Positions 63,001-64,000 of a stretch of DNA of 64,000 bases are shown one piece after another. The stretch comes from Membranipora membranacea. Lineage: Eukaryota; Bryozoa; Gymnolaemata; Cheilostomatida; Membraniporidae. Within the stretch, counting starts at the first letter, position 1. Each line of letters starts with the position of its first letter. The position numbers and the translations under genes were made by a program. The stretch covers positions 21,936,025-22,000,024 of the forward strand of contig OU612070.1 of assembly GCA_914767715.1 (NCBI GenBank), written 5' to 3'. Below the pieces are notes generated by a model that was given only the letters and a program-made list of their open reading frames with translations, had not been told where the DNA came from and made no database searches.

Positions 63001-64000
63001 GTTTCTGGACTATGTATAATCTCTAGATAATAGTGCAAGCAGTAAGAATTCCTCCCACTCTTTGATGAGTTACATGCCTTGCTGCTAAGGTAGTGACTAT
63101 AGGTCGAGAAGTTGCCTTCTCAAGTACCTGATTGCGCAACTCTTTAGGCAGCTATACTGATAAGTGTCATGAGTAATACATATTTAGACAAACGTGTCCT
63201 GTTAATGTACTCTTTGGACTACATGAAGACTCTAAATTAGCATTTCAAACCAATTCTCACATATAGCAAAATCAAGCTGCATCTGCAAGACTCAAGGGGA
63301 AAATAAAGCAACAAATTATATAAGATCTTACGCTCGCTCTCGTACACTACCTACTATGTTTTTCCCATAGGCTACTCACAGCATGTTAATCGTGCTGATC
63401 TTTCTGGATATTTATAGTTAGTTCGACCTTCTCTAGCTCTTTTAGACCTGTTCAGAACATCATGTTCAAACTTATCCTCTAGCTCTATAAGCTCAGCAGT
63501 GGCTATCATGTTACCAGTCTATAAAACAGACAATGGAGATGAATTTCTTACATGTACCTAATCTTATATAGCGTATAATGCAGGAGTGAATATCAGATCA
63601 GACAGAGTTTAGTTTAGCTATTTTTGGAGTGACTTTATGTCAGCTAGCATTAATTTTAGCTAGCTAAGGTGGGAGAACTTTCCCTCCTGCAAATACTTTA
63701 CTCCTTGATGGGTAATCAAATAGTCATAGACAAATATGTGTGAAAATTCACAATACTATTATATATGAGTACATATGAAGTGCCTAAATTCATCAAAATT
63801 ATTTATTGATGTTTTCCTACAAGCATTGCACAGAGCGAAATCACAAATAGATGGAAATAGCGAGCTTGATGCTGTTTCCTCGAACAGTAAATACTTCACC
63901 TTCATATCTCTAGTCAGATATCTGCCAGCAGGTGTAGACTCTATGTACTGAGCTACTTTGGTCGACGCTCCCTTATCTATTTTTTTCTCATTAAATCTGC
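39092..64000 (-). CDS. DROSHA: Drosha ribonuclease III (5' end outside window)
   Basis: Nuclear class II RNase III that cleaves primary microRNA hairpins, with Pasha/DGCR8 as usual partner. Exons from 5' to 3': >64000-63900, 63518-63380, 62919-62717, 62403-62236, 61954-61868, 61345-61126, 60358-60186, 50651-50558, 49495-49408, 48642-48456, 47278-47137, 46617-46503, 45188-45089, 44583-44356, 43376-43219, 42581-42476, 41946-41817, 41349-41267, 40902-40793, 40090-39945, 39297-39179, 39112-39092. All junction phases agree, giving about 970 aa in the window. Domain order is acidic linker, central domain, RNase IIIa, RNase IIIb, dsRBD, as in animal Drosha. The absence of helicase and PAZ regions separates it from Dicer. 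The last 7-codon exon is the least certain. Confidence 0.93.
40741..40803 (-). repeat. Tandem copies of a Drosha exon end and splice donor
   Basis: On the - strand the exon end GATCTACCCGTATATAA with donor GTAAGT recurs about 29 bp later as GATCTACCTGTATATAA with GTAAGC, and again partially as GATCTACCTGC with GTAAGTAAG. Only the first donor keeps the reading frame into the dsRBD exon. Confidence 0.85.
42421..42513 (-). repeat. Tandem copy of Drosha RNase IIIb exon end and donor
   Basis: On the - strand the exon end CCCTAATCATCACGAGGG...AACT with donor GTAAGTCA is followed about 47 bp later by CCCTAATCATCACTAGGG...AAAT with GTAAGTCA. Use of the second donor would read into TGA. Confidence 0.85.
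43469..43691. mobile_element. MITE with GGTCTTTC termini
   Basis: A 223-bp element in a Drosha intron with 17-bp perfect inverted ends (GGTCTTTCAATTAGAAA). Its interior is rich in short repeats of ATCGCTCACT and its complement. It abuts a poly-G run on the left. No clear target duplication was identified. Confidence 0.65.
45089..48642 (-). other. DROSHA: Drosha RNase IIIa domain exons
   Basis: Begins with [20 protein letters not shown] (48456-48642), then the helical region with [10 protein letters not shown] (47137-47278). The catalytic signature [16 protein letters not shown] lies in 46503-46617 and [18 protein letters not shown] in 45089-45188. The second metal-binding segment, [19 protein letters not shown], is in the next exon (44356-44583). 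As in human Drosha, asparagine replaces the usual aspartate in the LADxxE motif. Confidence 0.9.
47429..47476. repeat. Perfect 20-bp inverted repeat
   Basis: Arms CCCTTCCACTGGTCACGCCA and complement, separated by 8 bp containing AGGCCT, in a Drosha intron. Could be a short fold-back element. Confidence 0.8.
49861..50165. repeat. Diverged tandem repeats in Drosha intron
   Basis: About five imperfect copies containing TGTAGTTATAAGGTATCT at 45-70-bp spacing, with a GTGTGCGTGTGCGTGAGCGT run near 50020. Confidence 0.6.
50393..50500. repeat. Four-copy tandem repeat beside Drosha exon
   Basis: Four copies of a roughly 33-bp unit, ACCCACATATCRACGATG plus a T-rich tract, just downstream (in gene orientation) of the exon at 50558-50651. 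Confidence 0.7.
50652..54855. other. Left part of the large Drosha intron
   Basis: No gene supported. A 75-88-codon open frame occurs at 51539-51819 on both strands; the - strand version is coiled-coil-like ([20 protein letters not shown]) but has no family match I know and no splice context. Three diverged roughly 100-bp repeats (GATCTCGGAGTCA, then TTATG and GCCATAACC) lie at about 52357-52660. A long imperfect inverted repeat lies at 53571-53838. Confidence 0.5.
53571..53838. mobile_element. Imperfect long inverted repeat (possible old MITE)
   Basis: Arms of about 100 bp, roughly 80% similar, starting TATTCAGCCTAAAGACT and ending AGTCTTTGGGTTGAATG, with ATTGTCATTTTGTG and GTTATCTG shared inside. 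Confidence 0.5.
54856..57556 (+). CDS. EF-hand protein, sarcoplasmic calcium-binding-protein-like, nested in Drosha intron
   Basis: Cytosolic calcium-binding protein of the SCP/calexcitin type, 219 aa. Exons: 54856-54978, 56017-56142, 56469-56588, 56863-57010, 57414-57556; phases close. The ATG at 54856 follows an in-frame TAG at 54844. The clearest EF loop is [12 protein letters not shown] (residues 144-155): positions 1, 3, 5, 6 and 8 are canonical but position 12 is arginine, with glutamate shifted to 11. A first loop ([14 protein letters not shown]) and a last ([10 protein letters not shown]) are degenerate. The end [12 protein letters not shown] resembles the SCP C-terminus (FGP). The Gln-rich N-terminus (MSQQQQ) is unusual. 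The whole gene lies on the opposite strand inside a 9.5-kb Drosha intron, so the two transcripts overlap antisense in unspliced form. Confidence 0.85.
56729..56754 (+). repeat. (AG)13 microsatellite
   Basis: Thirteen AG dinucleotides in the EF-hand gene's intron 3, upstream of the exon 4 acceptor. Confidence 0.9.
57800..57872 (+). repeat. G-rich dispersed element with poly-G run
   Basis: An uninterrupted run of about 26 G, then GCGCGTCGGACGAGGGG, CAAAAGTCTGGGGGG and CTCAGACTAAT. It shares its word order with the insertion at 29178-29255. AGTCTG...CAGACT forms a short inverted repeat. Confidence 0.6.
58795..58953. mobile_element. Intact MITE with 57-bp perfect terminal inverted repeats
   Basis: A 159-bp element with ends TAGTTTAAGTGCTCAAACGG, identical over 57 bp in inverted orientation, around a 45-bp centre. 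It is flanked by GGTAAACTT at 58786-58794 and 58954-58962, a perfect 9-bp target duplication. A 9-bp duplication is typical of Mutator-like transposases. A damaged relative is at 36970. Confidence 0.9.
59905..60105. repeat. CTCCCCATCCCTGTAA minisatellite
   Basis: About twelve irregular copies of a 14-17-bp unit, ending about 80 bp from the Drosha exon at 60186. It creates Gly/Ser-rich open frames on the - strand that are not genes. Confidence 0.8.
60186..64000 (-). other. DROSHA: Drosha N-terminal linker and central (platform) domain exons
   Basis: Exon 62717-62919 is strongly acidic ([15 protein letters not shown]). Exon 62236-62403 carries the zinc motif GPLCKCS, then VRH and a cysteine about a dozen residues on, matching the CxC...H...C site of human Drosha. 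Exon 61868-61954 encodes [10 protein letters not shown]. Exons 61126-61345 and 60186-60358 continue with [17 protein letters not shown] and MPQVMRYLL. The upstream part (63380-64000, [11 protein letters not shown]) is less conserved and is assigned by phase and position. The gene continues to the right. Confidence 0.85.
60433..60529. mobile_element. TAGATC-type MITE in Drosha intron
   Basis: 97 bp with inverted ends (TAGATCAAGCATGATCGAAT and the complement of GGATCAAACTTGATCTA), flanked by AAAAAGGC at 60425-60432 and 60530-60537, a perfect 8-bp target duplication. Same family as 25287-25395. Confidence 0.85.

Overview
This window is AT-rich, intron-rich animal (metazoan) nuclear DNA. It holds an ionotropic glutamate receptor (iGluR) of the AMPA/kainate/delta-like (AKDF) type, a Drosha-type class II RNase III, and many small non-autonomous transposons. 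I built exons by hand from GT(GC)/AG boundaries, codon phase and family conservation. For both large genes every intron phase closes, which is strong internal support. Having an iGluR and Drosha together argues against ctenophores and placozoans (Drosha not reported) and demosponges (iGluRs not reported). A homoscleromorph or calcareous sponge, a cnidarian or another early-branching animal would fit, but the taxon is an inference, not something I can read directly.

Left part (1-39 kb, + strand): a complete 19-exon iGluR gene (78-9786, about 975 aa) is followed by a single-coding-exon gene for an unrecognised acidic, multi-membrane-span protein (12510-13610). The 3' half of the receptor (from exon 9) plus about 6 kb downstream, including the membrane-protein gene, is present three times in tandem (units A, B and C; offsets about 10.5-11.5 kb). 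Units B and C carry decayed receptor pseudogenes with no N-terminal domain, shared nonsense mutations and frameshifts. The membrane-protein gene is intact in A and B and lacks its membrane region in C. A fourth, diverged and intact copy lies at 37743-38855. Unit B is a mosaic: it resembles C up to a poly-G run at about 22.1 kb and A afterwards, as expected if it arose by unequal crossing-over between A and C.

Right part (39-64 kb, - strand): a Drosha gene runs from a short last exon at 39092 to beyond the right edge (22 exons seen). It includes the central zinc-binding domain, both RNase III domains and the dsRNA-binding domain. A 9.5-kb intron (50652-60185) contains a complete five-exon EF-hand gene on the opposite strand (54856-57556, 219 aa, sarcoplasmic calcium-binding-protein-like). 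Two Drosha exons have their 3' ends and splice donors copied in tandem inside the following intron.

Mobile and repetitive DNA: a tRNA-derived SINE-like element at about 1.34 kb; at least three inverted-repeat MITE families, two with clear target-site duplications and one with an empty site in unit C; several minisatellites; and unusual G/C homopolymers. No rRNA genes, CRISPR arrays or prokaryotic features were seen.
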